Shown here in pieces: positions 1 through 14,069 of a DNA stretch of 64,000 nt. The position numbers and the translations under genes were made by a program. The DNA comes from Coffea arabica (lineage: Eukaryota; Streptophyta; Magnoliopsida; Gentianales; Rubiaceae), in contig NC_092320.1 of assembly GCF_036785885.1 (NCBI RefSeq), forward strand, positions 18,229,557-18,293,556, read 5' to 3'. The notes under the pieces are model-generated. The model worked only from the letters and a program-made list of their open reading frames with translations, searched no databases and was not told the DNA's origin. Position 1 is the first letter of the stretch; each line of letters starts with the position of its first letter.

Positions 1-1000
1 AAGAGTGGCTTATCTTAAATTCTTGGATTCATATGTATTTGGCAATTAGTGCCCCAAGTGTTAAAAAGGCTTTCATTTCAAAGTGTCCGTCAATATCTGT
101 TTTAAGTGCTCCCCTCCCAGCCGAATATTCGCATCACATTTGTGTTGGTGGAATTATAGCTTGAATTGCGCTTGTCACGGAGTCAATTTTCTTGTGTTAT
201 ACAGCAAATCCTCATCTTGATGAAATTGACAAAACGGCAATTTTCAAGTTGGAAGTTTATGAAATGCACCTAGCTGGTACCGGTCTAGGCGAAATGCTAT
301 GCCGTAAGTTTTGAATTTGATCTTAATCGACCTAATGAATCTCTATATCTCTCTCTCTGAAAAAAGGAAGAGAAGAAGATTTTGGTTGGGAGTGTGTTAA
401 GGATACAGAGGCTCTGCAGTTGAGGTTTTGTCCAGTTGTATAAATCGACATAATTTCGGTGTAAAATTAATTCAATTATAATTCACACGTTTATATTAAA
501 ATTGTACGAGTTTACATCAAAATTTACCGGTTTACACAATTGAACAGAATTGAAACGAGGGAGGGGGAGTGACCTCATTTCTGATATGCTAGAACTTAAT
601 GAGTTAATAAAATTTTTTTTCTTCCATAAAAAAAAAAAACTTCCGTGCCCATTGGGTCAAATTTGGATGTAGTCCACTCATGAGGGTGAAGTTTGCCTAA
701 TTCAGAATTGAAATTGAAATGGACCAAATTTTGGGATTTGACTGATTGTGATCTTGCCTCAAAGCCAAGACATGACTAAACAATTTTTGATAGTCATCCT
801 TGTCCGGTTTAGACTATAGTGGTTTTGTTCAGAACTCATTTTCTGCTTTGATATTGTGCACTCTCGCTACACACATATTTTGACACGTTCCGTAGATGGG
901 ATGACACTAAATATGTACTTGACATCCTGTGCTGTGCCTTGTTCTTTAGGTCATGATGTTAGCCTGACAGGCAAATTACAAGCAGATTGAAAGGCTCTAC

Positions 1001-1238
1001 AACCATTGATCACCACTAAAGTTGGTGGGGTGGGAGGTCAGGAGATCAAACTTTGCCTCTCACCATTGGCCACAATAATATGGCAAGCCACTTTAAGTGG
1101 ATTCCAATCGAGTGCGTAGGGCATTCGTTTGGGTCGATAGGTGGTTCAGTCCTTCTCTCCGATTTTCCTTCGACCTCTTTAGGTCCTTCTCTTCCCGTAG
1201 TATAGAATAATTGTAGGTCTATCATATCGACAAAAAAA
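1001..1238 (+). mobile_element. SINE-like retroposon with target duplication
   Basis: A roughly 240-bp insertion ends in 'atcgac' followed by a poly(A) tract. It is flanked by an exact 11-bp direct repeat, AAAGGCTCTAC, at 990-1000 and 1239-1249. The end structure and long target duplication are typical of LINE-mobilised SINEs. I do not see clear RNA polymerase III boxes, so the family is not assigned. Confidence 0.65.
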
Positions 1239-1937
1239 AAAGGCTCTACTATTCAATTTAATCTTCTTGATGAATAACATTTTCATGTACCATGTTTACG
1301 TGACCATCATATTTTGTCCCAAAAAGAAGTCAGTAATAGCATGTCTTTTTACACTCCAAATTGATATCTTGAATTCTTAGATATTGGCTCCTTGAACATT
1401 CAAATCACTCGGTTCTCTTCATTGTTCCTAGCCAGGCAACGAAGTGTTATTAATCAATAATATTAACTTGGTCTTCACATTCACTTCCAAAATCCAACAT
1501 AAACCTTTATTTTCTTTTGTGAAACCTTTAAAAAAAAAAAAAAGAGTGCCATAGCCACCTCTTTACTGGTGTAGATTTATTATTTTTTTTCAAGAAGTAA
1601 TTAATCCACCTTTTCTCAGGTGCTGCTAGCCCAAAAACCGATGTTTACTCTTTAAATTTATCAATTTTCCTGAAGTTTATGTAGGAATATTCCAGGACTA
1701 GTTGCATGGTAAATAGCGTTTCCCAGCACCAAATTGGATCTAGACGATGCAGACTTTTGCATGAAACTCAGATTTTCATGTATGATAAAAAGTTGTTATT
1801 CAACAACTATTGACATGAAACAATATTCAATGATCAAGCCACCCCATTCTTAACTTCAGCAGTAATTGTTCTAGCTCCTCTTCCCAATCTGGTTTATATG
1901 CCTCCACTAACCATTAATTACAGCAAACAGGATAAAG

Positions 1938-2110
1938 AGTTTTTTTTTTTTTTTTTTTTTTGGATAAAAAGCAAGTTTTATAAACAGATTGCTGGAAATT
2001 ATCCAGCACAAATTTGATTTACATCGCTACCCTAGTGACAGATTAAATATGCACTACAAATAATAGATCTGCAAAATTTTTTAACAAATCTGAAAAATAC
2101 AAGAAATAAA
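1938..2110 (-). mobile_element. Possible retroposon tail (poly-T start)
   Basis: A run of about 22 T at 1941-1962 is followed by sequence absent from the matching place in glucanase unit 3, where alignment resumes at the 'gtcac(a/g)agctatatag' segment near 2118. This suggests a reverse-oriented retroposon, or several overlapping insertions, private to unit 1. The ends are uncertain. Confidence 0.35.
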
Positions 2111-2919
2111 AAAAAAGTCACAAGCTATATAGTTTAATTCCTTTCCACTAAGGGCTCAGGGCCATAGCACCATTAGATGCTCCAAGTCTAAGGCTCTTTT
2201 GACAATTCAATTCAACACTTAAACTTAATGAGTTCATATCTTAATATATTCAAATACATTTGATAATTAAATCTAGAACCTCTGTATTCATTAAGTGGCA
2301 CTGAATTTCATAAGGAAAATTTGCTCCAAAAAAAAATAAACGATAACCTATTCACTTATCATTTAATGTGATACACGCATACATGTACCAAATTTAGTAC
2401 CTGACAATTCACTAATTTAATGAATTCTAACTTTAGATTTCACATTTCAGACTTTAGTTTTATTAAAAGCACCCTTAGTTAGTAGTAATGCATTACGTAT
2501 AACTTGTGCAATTCAGTCCTCAGGAACTCTAAGCAGTTAAAATTAAGGTGGCGACCACATAGCACATGCGTAGAGTTTCATGTAAAACAATAATATTTCT
2601 GCTTTGCATTTAAGACCATATTTCCAGTGAAATAAGCCACTTTTCCAAGTGCATTAACACATTAGGGCGGCTTATATGACCTAATTTTGCCAAGTCATTC
2701 TCATCAAGGACATAGATAATGTTTGAAAATTCAAAATTAAGATATGGACATGGAAGTGACGTGCTCCACAAAGGCACAAACTAGCCATCCAAGAGCAATT
2801 TGTTGTTTTTCCCATATTTCCACAGAGTGAATGAGCTGCAATGCAGTAGACTTGCCAAGCCATCAAGACTTTAGATATCTACTTTTACTTTTCAATGCTT
2901 CTTCCTTCAATTCCCTCTC

Positions 2920-2926
2920 TATAAAA
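2920..2926 (+). promoter_or_regulatory. TATA box of glucanase gene 1
   Basis: TATAAAA lies 69 bp upstream of the ATG at 2995. The same alignment position reads AATAAAA in gene 3 and TGTAAAA in gene 2, so gene 1 has the best core promoter of the three young copies. Confidence 0.6.
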
Positions 2927-2994
2927 TGGGCGTTAACTTTGTAGTTCAGCAACTAACATTAAGTAGTACCTAAATATTGCTCGTTTCATTGTCC

Positions 2995-4286
2995 ATGGCT
3001 GGTGCAGAACCACAATTCAAGGCCACTATGCTTCTCCTCGGCCTGCTTTTAGTTGCAACCCTTGATTTTACAGGTTTTCCTCTTCGGCCTGAAGTGCAAT
3101 GCAATGTAGCCATATTTTGATCAGAGTCAGACAGACATTAAATGACTTTCACTAATCAACAAGTGCTTTTTTTTTTTTTAACTCTTTCAAGCAAAAGTTA
3201 AAATGTGGAAGTTTTCATTACCAGTTTTATATCCTACAGAATGAATGTGAAGCCTTTTTACATTATCTGCCCTGTTTGGAGAAGGAACTTAATAGTTTTA
3301 ATCTAATGGTCATGTATATGAAATTTGATGCAGGGGCTCAAACAGGAGTTTGTTATGGAAGGCTTGGAAGTAATCTTCCATCTCCAGCAGATGTTGTCGC
3401 CCTGTGCAACCAAAGAAACATCAAAAGAATGCGAATCTATGATCCTCATCAACCCACCCTTCAAGCCCTTGGAGGTTCAAACATTGAAGTCATTCTTGGG
3501 GTTCCCAACACCGATCTACAGAATGTTGCTGCAAGCCAAGCTAATGCAAATAATTGGGTTCAAATCAACGTCAGGAAGTATCCCAACGTCAAATTCAGGT
3601 ACATTGCAGTTGGAAATGAAGTCAGCCCACTAACAGGGACGGCTCAGTACACAAACTTTCTTCTCCCTGCCATCAGAAACATCTTCAACGCAGTTTCTGC
3701 AGCGGGGCTCAGAAACCAGATCAAAGTTTCCACTGCTATTGAAACTGGACTAGTTGCAAATGGTTATCCTCCATCAGCTGGCACTTTCCAACCTCAAGCT
3801 CAAAATTTTATCAAGCCCATTGTTCAGTTCTTAGCTGGCAACGGTGCCCCATTACTCGTTAATGTATATCCATACTTTTCCTACACAGGCAATCCCAAGA
3901 GCATAGCTCTTGAATATGCTCTTTTTACATCTTCGGGCATCACCACACCAGATGGTGTGAAGTATCAAAATCTTTTTGATGCTCTCGTGGATGCAACATA
4001 CTCGGCGCTCGAAAAGGCTGGAGGCTCATCAGTCCAAATTGTTGTATCGGAGACTGGTTGGCCATCAGCTGGAGGACAAGCGACATCAATAGACAATGCC
4101 AGGACTTACAACAATAACCTGATCAAGCATGTCAATGGGAATTCTGGAACCCCAAAAAGGCCTGGAAGGGCTATTGAGACTTACATTTTTGATTTGTTTG
4201 ATGAAGATCAAAAGAGTCCAGAATATGAGAAGCATTTTGGGCTCTTTCTTCCAAATAGGCAGCCAAAGTACCCAATCAGTTTCTAA
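2995..4286 (+). CDS. Glucan endo-1,3-beta-glucosidase (GH17, PR-2 type), copy 1
   Basis: Predicted 343-aa secreted enzyme that hydrolyses internal 1,3-beta-glucan bonds, as in callose or fungal walls. Exons are 2995-3073 and 3334-4286; the 260-bp phase-1 intron splits the end of the signal peptide, the standard position in this family. Residues 1-26 (MAGAEPQF..., then a Leu-rich core) form the signal peptide, and the mature part starts near [11 protein letters not shown]17 catalytic residues are present: acid/base E122 in VGNEVSP and nucleophile E266 in VVSETGWPS. The protein ends at KYPISF, with no C-terminal vacuolar extension and no X8 domain, so an apoplastic acidic-type enzyme is likely. 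The start is the ATG in a CCATGG context shared by the paralogs. The gene is intact. Pathogen or stress inducibility is inferred from the family, not seen. Confidence 0.95.
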
Positions 4287-5294
4287 CTAGATTGAGGAAT
4301 CAACTGTATGACAGGAATAAGGACAGATAGACTCCATCTGCTGTCTCTCCTGCTTTTATAAATTGTCATCTCAAATAAGGGTTGCTCTAATAATTTCTAG
4401 CCTTGGCAACGTATGTGTGAACAAACACAAATTTTTTGCTGCTGGAGCAATTAAATGTTGGTAGTTGCTAAAATGTTTTACTACATGTTTAGTTTCTAAA
4501 CATAGGTTAATTACGAAAATTGCTTGGAATGGATTAACCTAGACCATCATATGATCATAACCAAACAAACATCCAGCTACCTAAGTTTTTCTCCTTTTTC
4601 TTTTGTTTCAGGTTAGAGCTATCAAAATTTAGCAAGCAAATGAGAAAAAAAAAAAAAAAAAGGTTTTGGTTCGTAGTATCAGCAGTCATAATCTAGTTCT
4701 GCGTGTTTCAGTCAGCTTAATTAGTCTACCGTATGTTCAACTAATCTTTCCAGTTCATGGTTTCTCATATTTGTATGTGACATGCAGATATAGCAAGTTG
4801 CCAAATTAGAACTTAGGATTGATCCATTATTGACAGTAAAAGTGTCAAATAGCAAGATCATCATAAAAAAAAAAAAGAAAAAGAAACCATCATAAAAATA
4901 ATGTTTAGTTAAATATGAATACTGAAAATTTAAAAATATACAATTAAACTAGTTTTTTTTGTTTGTTTGTTTGGTATCACTTGTAAATATTGAGTAGTTG
5001 TAAATTCTAATTTGTTTATATTTGTTTAAATAGTAAAGGTACTAGATTATATGCGCCTTTTATTGTGACAGCTGACAAGCGCATCATAAAATAAATAGGC
5101 AGTCTAAGTCACGCCGCCGCAAGGATCGAACACTCGCTTCGTGCAGTGTTGAAATTTTTTCAGACGAAATGTTTGCAGCAAGAAAGGGGAGAGGCAAATT
5201 ATTTTTCTATATGTGATAGGTCCATCGCCACCACATGACGACGCTCATAACGTTTTAAAAATAATCTATTTTATCCCCTCTAGTTTCATATAAA

Positions 5295-5434
5295 GTAAAA
5301 ATTTAATAGAATATAACCTTTACGATGTTAATAGTTTTTTTTTTTTTTTTTTGTCAAACTTCAGCTGTATTATATAAATACGATGTAAAAATTTAATAGA
5401 ATATAACCTTTACGATGTTAATAGTTGAAATATC
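5295..5434. repeat. 40-bp direct repeat flanking a poly-T insert
   Basis: An exact 40-bp block at 5295-5334 recurs at 5395-5434. Between them is a run of about 17 T followed by 'gtcaaacttcagctg...'. This is either a target duplication around a reverse-oriented, badly 5'-truncated retroposon or a 100-bp tandem duplication. The repeat is longer than usual for a target duplication. Confidence 0.6.
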
Positions 5435-6475
5435 AATATTGTCCTCGTTTAAACATTGAGTCGGACATTGACCTAACCACTTTGTACAAAACTATTGAAG
5501 GGTTATGGAAATAAATAGAAAAATCACAGAGAGTTTACTGGGTATTATAATTTTGTCTCACGTATTATTTGTTTTACCGTGTTTATTCAATCGCCATAAT
5601 CGTTGATGCTTTTCATCATTTTTTACTTTACATAGAACTACAGAGGGGTTATATCACTATTTTGAAGGTTTAAGAGAATTATCTTACATTATTCAAAACC
5701 ACAGCGAGAGTTATGTGTAAATTTACCCTTGTTCTTGAAAGCCGTAGAGCACTACTAAATAAAAAGTCCAAGCAACAAGACTTAGCTAATCTGATTATGA
5801 TACCGAAACAAACCAAGAACAACTATTGGAACTTGTAAACTTGAGTTTAGTAATCGGACGTGATGTTCCATGCCATCCGAGACCCTCAAAACTGAAGTAG
5901 TCAAAGATGGAGTACCAAAATAGCCAATATAGTGATGTTGACTGCTGAGTTTATTATTTCCTGTACGTAAAATTAGTCTTGTACATTGAACTGACATGAG
6001 AATACTGAATTCAACTTTCACCAAAAAAACTTCTCAAAAAATTTGCCTGCTACAAGCTTTTTTTAACAATTTTAGTTACAATAATTTCTCAAAATTTTTA
6101 AACGATACACTTCAAAATATTCAAAAATTTTCGATTTTTACTCATTAGCGAGTTGCATGGTGAAAATATTTTTGATTAGATTGATAGTCTAACATTGATT
6201 TAGGGGATGATGATTGATGAGGATGACACTACTAAACACAAGCATTTCTTAAATGCACTTTTCTAAGAGGGAAAAATTCTGTAAGTTCTTTTTGGCATTT
6301 TTAGCTTTAGTTCCAAATGTGAACTGAAAGGACAACTTCACGAGGCTTGATGGAGCTGTATTAGATTATACATGGATAACTACTCAGTTCTAGAATATAC
6401 AAGGTGGCATGGTCAAGACTGAGGACGGCATGCATGTTACCTGATCAAATGGCTCGCAAATAGTAATAACAATAA

Positions 6476-7520
<1,045 letters not shown>

Positions 7521-8077
7521 ATGTGAAGAAGAATTAAGGGTTGTTGGAACTTTGTCCTGTGACAATAAAAAAGAATATGCTCAAATATGTCATTGTTCAA
7601 CGTTTTTTTTTTAATATTACTATGCCATTTTGTGTTTGTAATCCGTAATCCCAATTACATTTTTGCGCTTAATTTGATGCATCTATGGAAGAACTAGTAA
7701 ATTCTTTCTGATTTGTCAGCAGCAATTTCTATTATTTTGAAACATTGGCCAAGGACTAATTAGGTGAAAGAATATTTTGAACTACTTTATACATACAACA
7801 AGTAGAGGAATCAGCTATGCAAAACTCGAAAGAGAAAAGAAAAGAGGAAACGAATTCCTTTAATACATGTTTTCACTAATTTCATAGTTGTAAAATTATA
7901 CAATCACACTCCCACAGCAAGATAAATCCCCTACAATTTTCATTCCCAATTGAAACATATACAAATTATTTTTGTTTTGCCAGTAATAAACAGAGCGTTC
8001 ATTCTGGACTTATTTGCAACATAAACTACACAAAGGATTTTTTTAGTCATGAGAAACGAAATTGGTACTTTTGTTTC
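7521..8077. other. Intergenic region between two convergent GST genes
   Basis: This is a 557-bp AT-rich interval holding the 3' ends of the intact GST (+) and the GST pseudogene (-). An AATAAA at 7564-7569 could serve the intact gene. Nothing else is recognised. Confidence 0.55.
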
Positions 8078-8080
8078 TTA

Positions 8081-8443
<363 letters not shown>

Positions 8444-8693
8444 TTAATTTAATAACACCAGCAGTAATAGATGTTAATTGTTTAGAGCATAACATTATCT
8501 ATTTGAAACGAAAGTGACGGATTGCTATCTTTTGCAGTTTTTGTAGAAAAATATATTATAGCGATTTGATATATATATGGTAAAAAGATAATTGAAAAAT
8601 GTAAAAATTTTTTGAAAAAAAATGATAATCCAAACAAGGTTAAGTCAAACAATAAAAACACAGAAACAAATTAAATCTACATTGAAGCTCACA

Positions 8694-9291
8694 AAAAATA
8701 TTGGAAAAATCGTTCAAAACGTCTCTCACATTTTGTAAAATGACTTTTTTCGTCCCTTACTTTTAAAAGTGTATTTTTACGTCTCTTACAAATTCACATT
8801 GGTCAAATTTGGTCCTTATCTAGGTTTTCGACTAGTTTTTGGCCGGAATTCATCACATGCCTTGCATGTGATCATTTTTTAGGGGCAAAATTATCAAATC
8901 AAAATTTACATAATCCATCTATAGTCCCTTACATTTCACAAAATGAATTGTTTCGTCCCTTACATTTTACAGCATGTGATCATTTTTTAGGGGCAAAATT
9001 ATCAAATCAAAATTTACATAATCCATCTATAGTCCCTTACATTTCACAAAATGAATTGTTTCGTCCCTTACATTTTACAAAATAAATTTTTTCATCCCTC
9101 AGATTTCTCAAAATGAATTTTTTTATCTCTCATTGACCACATGTACGAATAATTTTTATTTTTTTAAATTCATGAATATATCTATTTGATTCCATCTAAA
9201 TAGTACAAGTAATATGTAATATATCTCTATTTGATTTCACCTAAACAGATCGATATATACATGGGTTTAAATCTAATAATTTTGTTTTAAA

Positions 9292-9351
<60 letters not shown>

Positions 9352-10244
9352 TTCACCATGTGAATCTATTCAATATTTGTAATCTTTTCTATTTTAGTAA
9401 TAATTCATTTATTGAGTTGTTTAATAAGAGTATCTAATTAATCGGTGTTAATTCGAATTCCATAGTCATGTTATCAAATTGCAGTTTAAATTTGAAATTT
9501 TTATTCGCTACCTTTAAGACCAATAGTTGAATTTCTTACCTTATGATTATTTTAAAATTTGAAAGTGTCAATTACTTACTTCTTTTTGTTATACTTTTCC
9601 TTTGTTTATTTTTTCTGTCTAAATTTAATTCGATATAAACACTTGATAATGTTTAGAATTAAATGTTTTCTTTGTTTTCAATTTCGAGTAAAAGGAATGA
9701 ACATGAGTAAAAAACTAATAATTTTTTTAAACCCCTGTATATATCTATTTTAATTTCACATAAATAGTATGTTTAGGCGAAAATTAAATAGAGATATATT
9801 ACATGCTATTCGTATTGTCCATGTGAGATCAAATAGATATACAAATTAGTTTTAAAAAAAGTTATTCATACACATGAACAATGAAAAATGAAAATTTTTA
9901 TTTTGTAAAATATGGGGGATGAAAAAATTCATTTTGTGAAATGTGAGGGACGAAACAATTCACTTTGTGAAATGTGAGGGATAAAAAAAATTCATTTTAT
10001 AAAATGTGAGAGACTATAAATTAAATTATATAAATTTTGATTTGACAATTTTGCTCTTAAAAATGATCACATGCAAGGCACGTAGTGGATTCCTACAAAA
10101 AACTAGTCGGAAACCTAGATAGGGATTAAATTTAATCAATATGAATTTGTAAGGGACGTAAAAGTACACTTTTAAAAGTAAGGGACGAAAAAAATCATTT
10201 TACAAAATGTGAGGGACGTTTTGAACGATTTTCCCAAAAATATT
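8694..10244. mobile_element. Foldback MULE-like element with 9-bp target duplication
   Basis: The element spans 8703-10235 (1533 bp) and is flanked by AAAAATATT at 8694-8702 and 10236-10244. Its ends are long inverted repeats beginning GGGAAAATCGTTCAAAACG (one mismatch between arms) and extending several hundred bases with internal gaps, through the 'gtgatcattttt' segment on both sides. The left arm contains a roughly 107-bp tandem duplication (8864-8970 and 8971-9078), and the centre holds a TA microsatellite. No transposase is visible. The 9-bp target duplication and long arms fit non-autonomous Mutator-like or foldback elements. It sits in the intron of the GST pseudogene. Confidence 0.8.
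9293..9349. repeat. (TA)n microsatellite
   Basis: About 56 bp of uninterrupted alternating TA inside the foldback element. Confidence 0.95.
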
Positions 10245-10296
10245 TATGAGTGAGCAATAATAAATTGACCTTGGTACCTTTTTATCAACAAAGTCA

Positions 10297-10754
<458 letters not shown>

Positions 10755-11470
10755 TCATAGCACGAATTGCACCTATCATGGATGCAATTTTCTTGTGTTA
10801 TTACATCAAATAGTTCTTCTAGGAAATTCTCATCTTGATTACACGTCTTCTTCTTGATAACTACTGTTTGATGAATCGACAAAATGTCAATTTTCAAGTC
10901 GGAAGTTTATGAAATGCATCTAACTAGTTCCGGTCGAGACGAAATGCTTTCATTTTACATACATCTCTCAGCAACAGATAATATGAAACAAGTTTAGAAT
11001 TTGATCCTAATCGGTCTAATAAATCTCTCTCTCTCTCTCTCTCTCTGTGGAAAAAGGAAGAGACGAAGACTTTGACTTCGAGTCAATGTTATCAAAGGCC
11101 AAAGAAATGAGAATGTGGCATGTTAGAATTTAATGAATTGCGAAAATTTCTTTCTTCCATTAAAACTTCCATGCCCGTTACGTCCAATTTGGATACAGGC
11201 CATACATAATACATGAAAGTGAAGTTTGCCTAGCTAATTCAGAGTTGACCAATTATTTGGTTTGACTGATTCTAGTCTTTCCCTCAAAGCCATGACCAGA
11301 ACTATTTTGAATAATCATCCTTTTTGGTTTTGTTCACAACTCATTTTCTGTTACCGTGTTTTGTTGGTTTAAGCCGTGTTTCCACAGAGTGATTGACCTG
11401 CGGTGCAGAAGACTGATCAAGTCATCAAGTTAGATTCTAACTTTTCTATGCATCTTCCTTCATACCCTTT

Positions 11471-11478
11471 CTGTAAAA
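11471..11478 (+). promoter_or_regulatory. Degenerate TATA position of glucanase gene 2
   Basis: The aligned core promoter reads TGTAAAA, where gene 1 has TATAAAA and gene 3 has AATAAAA. Weakened transcription is an inference. Confidence 0.35.
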
Positions 11479-11576
11479 GGGGTGCTCAATTTGTAGCTCA
11501 TCAAGTAGTACTGGAATATTGCTTGTTTCATTATCCATGGCTGGTGAAAAACAACAATTCTGAATTCACGGCCACT

Positions 11577-12949
11577 ATGTTTGTTATTGGGCTGCTGTTA
11601 CTTGCAACATTTGATTATACAGGTTTTCCTCTCTATCCTGAATTACAATGCAATGTAGCCTCTAAAATCTAAAATCTTGATATGCAGAGTGTTTGCAGAA
11701 TTATAGATCAAAAGTTTTGTAAATGGCATATGAAAAGCCTAAAATCAGACCTGGTGACACTAGCAATTACTAGGGCTGGTAAGCCATACTGTAGTCAGTT
11801 GTCAAATGACTTTCACCAATTAATAAGTAAGTGGTTTCTCTACTTGTTCAGAAAAAGAGGGGAAATGTGGAGGTATTCATTATCAGTTTATCCTACAAAA
11901 TGAATGTAAAGCTTTGTTACATAATCAGCCCTGGTTTGCAGAATGAGCTTAATCAGGTCAATCAAATCATTGTGCATATGAAATTTGATGCAGGGGCTCA
12001 AACAGGAGTTTGTTATGGAAGGCTTGGGAGCGGACTTCCATCTCCCGCAGATGTTGTAGCCCTTTGCAAACAGAACAACATCAAAAGAATGCGAATTTAC
12101 GATCCTGATCAATCCACACTTCAAGCCCTAGCAGGTTCAAATATTGAAGTCATTCTTGGGGTTCCCAACACTGATCTTCAGAATGTTGCTGCAAGCCAAG
12201 ATAATGCAAATAATTGGGTCAAAAACAATGTCATCAATTATCCTAATGTCAAATTCAGGTACATTGCAGTTGGAAATGAAATCAGCCCACTAAAATGCAT
12301 GGCTGGGTGCCCAGACTTTGTTCTCCCTGCCATCCGAAACATCTTCAACGCAATTTCTGCAGCTGGGCTAGGAAACCAGATCAAAGTTTCCACTGCTGTT
12401 GAAACTGGACTAATTGGAATTAGTTTTCCTCCATCAGCTGGCACTTTCCAACCTCAAGTCCAAATGTTTATCAATCCCATAGTTCAGTTCTTAGCTAGCA
12501 AAGGCGCCCCATTACTCGTTAACGTGCATCTGTACTATGTCTACATAAACAATCCCGAGAGCGTAGCTCTTGACTTTGCTCTTTTTACTGCTTCGGGCAT
12601 TACCCTACCAGATGGTGTAAAGTATCAAAATCTTTTTGATGTTATCTTGGATGCAATATACTCGGCCATCGAAGGGGTCGGAGGGTCATCTGTCGAAATT
12701 GTTGTATCAGAGACAGGCTGGCCATCAGATGGAGGAGGACAAGCTACATCAATTCACAATGCCAGGACTTACAACAATAACCTGATTAAGCATGTCAATG
12801 GGAGTTCTGGAACCCCAAGAAGGCCTGGAAAAGCAATTGAAACTTACATTTTTAATTTGTTTGATGAAGATCAAAAGATTCCAGAATATGAGAATCACTT
12901 TGGGATCTTTCTTCCAAATAAGAAGGGAAAGTACCCAATCAGTTTCTAA
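11577..12949 (+). CDS. GH17 beta-1,3-glucanase copy 2, damaged or altered start
   Basis: Exon 2 (11994-12949) is a complete GH17 catalytic region with VGNEISP and VVSETGWPS intact. In exon 1 the ancestral ATG at 11537 is followed after eight codons by an in-frame TGA, created by a 7-bp insertion (TGAATTC) absent from genes 1, 3 and 4. An in-frame ATG at 11577 could restart translation with a shortened signal peptide ([16 protein letters not shown]), giving exon 1 11577-11622, a 371-bp intron and a 333-aa product. The short version loses the polar n-region. The protein is also the most diverged of the young copies: CMAGC replaces the paralogs' TGTAQ segment after the acid/base motif, and NVHLYYVY replaces NVYPYFSY near the cleft. 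It may be relaxing toward a pseudogene or be a modified enzyme. Confidence 0.7.
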
Positions 12950-13510
12950 CTGGATTGAGGATTCAAGTGTATAAAAGGAATAAGGATCGATAGACTTCAT
13001 GTGTTGTCTTAATTTAGCAAGCATAGGTACATTATGTAAATTGCTTGGAATTAGATTAACTTAGACCATCGTAACCAAATAAATACAGCTACCTAAGTTT
13101 CTCTTTTCTTTTTTTTTTTTCCCAGGTTAGAGCTATCTTAATTTAGCAAGCAAATGAGAAAAAATTTGATTTTGGCTCGTAGTATCACCAAGCATATTTT
13201 AGTTCTGCGTGCTCCAATCAGCTTAATTAGTCTACCATATTTTCAACTAATCTTTGCATGTGACCTGCAGATTTAGCAAAACAACAAATTAGAACTTAAT
13301 TAGGATTAATCGATTATCAATAGTAAAAGTAACAAATAGCATGATCATAATCAAATAATGTTTAGTTAAATATGAAGAGTGAAAATTTGAAAATTTACAA
13401 TGATACTGTTGTTTGGTATTGCTTGTAAATACTATTAAGTATTTGTAAGTTCTAGTTTATTTATACTCGTTTAAATAGTAAAAGTACTAGATTATATACG
13501 CCTTTATTTT

Positions 13511-14069
13511 TCATTTTTATTTTCGGATTTTTCTGTATCATGTGGTAATGAGCCGATTTTTTTTTTTTCCTCCTAACGTACTTACTTTGTACCATCAACA
13601 ATGACAATAGCATAATGGTAATTTTCTACGGTACACTTTTATTCTATTTGTTCAAATCCTCATATAAGAAATTATCAAAGTTAATATAATGTTGTCGTTA
13701 AGAGCCAAGAAAAAAACTTAAAAAAAAAATATTGATGGCAGCAAAATTATTAGAAAGAGTTAATCGGGGAAACACACAACATCTTTAGCCAAGTCAGACG
13801 GATAATGGTCACATGAAGTGTTCAACTTCTGGATGGCAATGAGAATGTTATCGTTTTCAACTAAACAAAGTTATCAAAGTCTGCAAAACTGCCATACTCC
13901 ACAACCTTCCTAGACTTGTGTTTTCCACAAAACATAATTCACTAATTCATGAAATAATGAATTAAGTATGACTTTTCACACTATCAAAACTAATTGTTTT
14001 CAATAATAACCCGCACCACTCGTGAGATTTAACTTCAACACGTACATATTCTTACTGCTTAAAGGACTT
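13511..14069. other. Intergenic spacer between units 2 and 3
   Basis: AT-rich, with a poly-T run at about 13558-13568. No gene, RNA or clear repeat is recognised. Confidence 0.5.

Larger units (their letters stand above)
1..5065 (+). repeat. Segmental duplication unit 1 of the glucanase array
   Basis: The sequence from base 1 matches the region starting near 14070 (the 'gagtggctta' block, then the 'gaaatgcacc' block, then the gene), and part of it matches the region starting near 10744. Similarity continues through the glucanase gene and its 3' flank to a shared 'actagattatat' segment near 5041-5060, after which the copies diverge. The left edge may lie outside the window. Copies differ by many substitutions and by private retroposon insertions, so the duplication is recent but not brand new. 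Confidence 0.8.

Noticed and set aside
3276-3333. Reading the glucanase frame from about 3276 (or 11831, 16507) as the start of the protein
   Set aside because: This is intron sequence in frame by chance. The paralogs share an upstream ATG, a signal peptide and a GT..AG intron ending just before GGGCTCA.
3325-3633. Overlapping ORFs inside the glucanase exons (also 11888-12124, 12749-13024, 16708-16911, 41311-41637, 42034-42270)
   Set aside because: They are other-frame or antisense shadows of the conserved GH17 exon and recur only because the exon is conserved.
8864-9078. Possible CRISPR-like or satellite repeat
   Set aside because: There are only two copies, directly adjacent, inside one arm of a foldback element. 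No spacers, and a plant genome.
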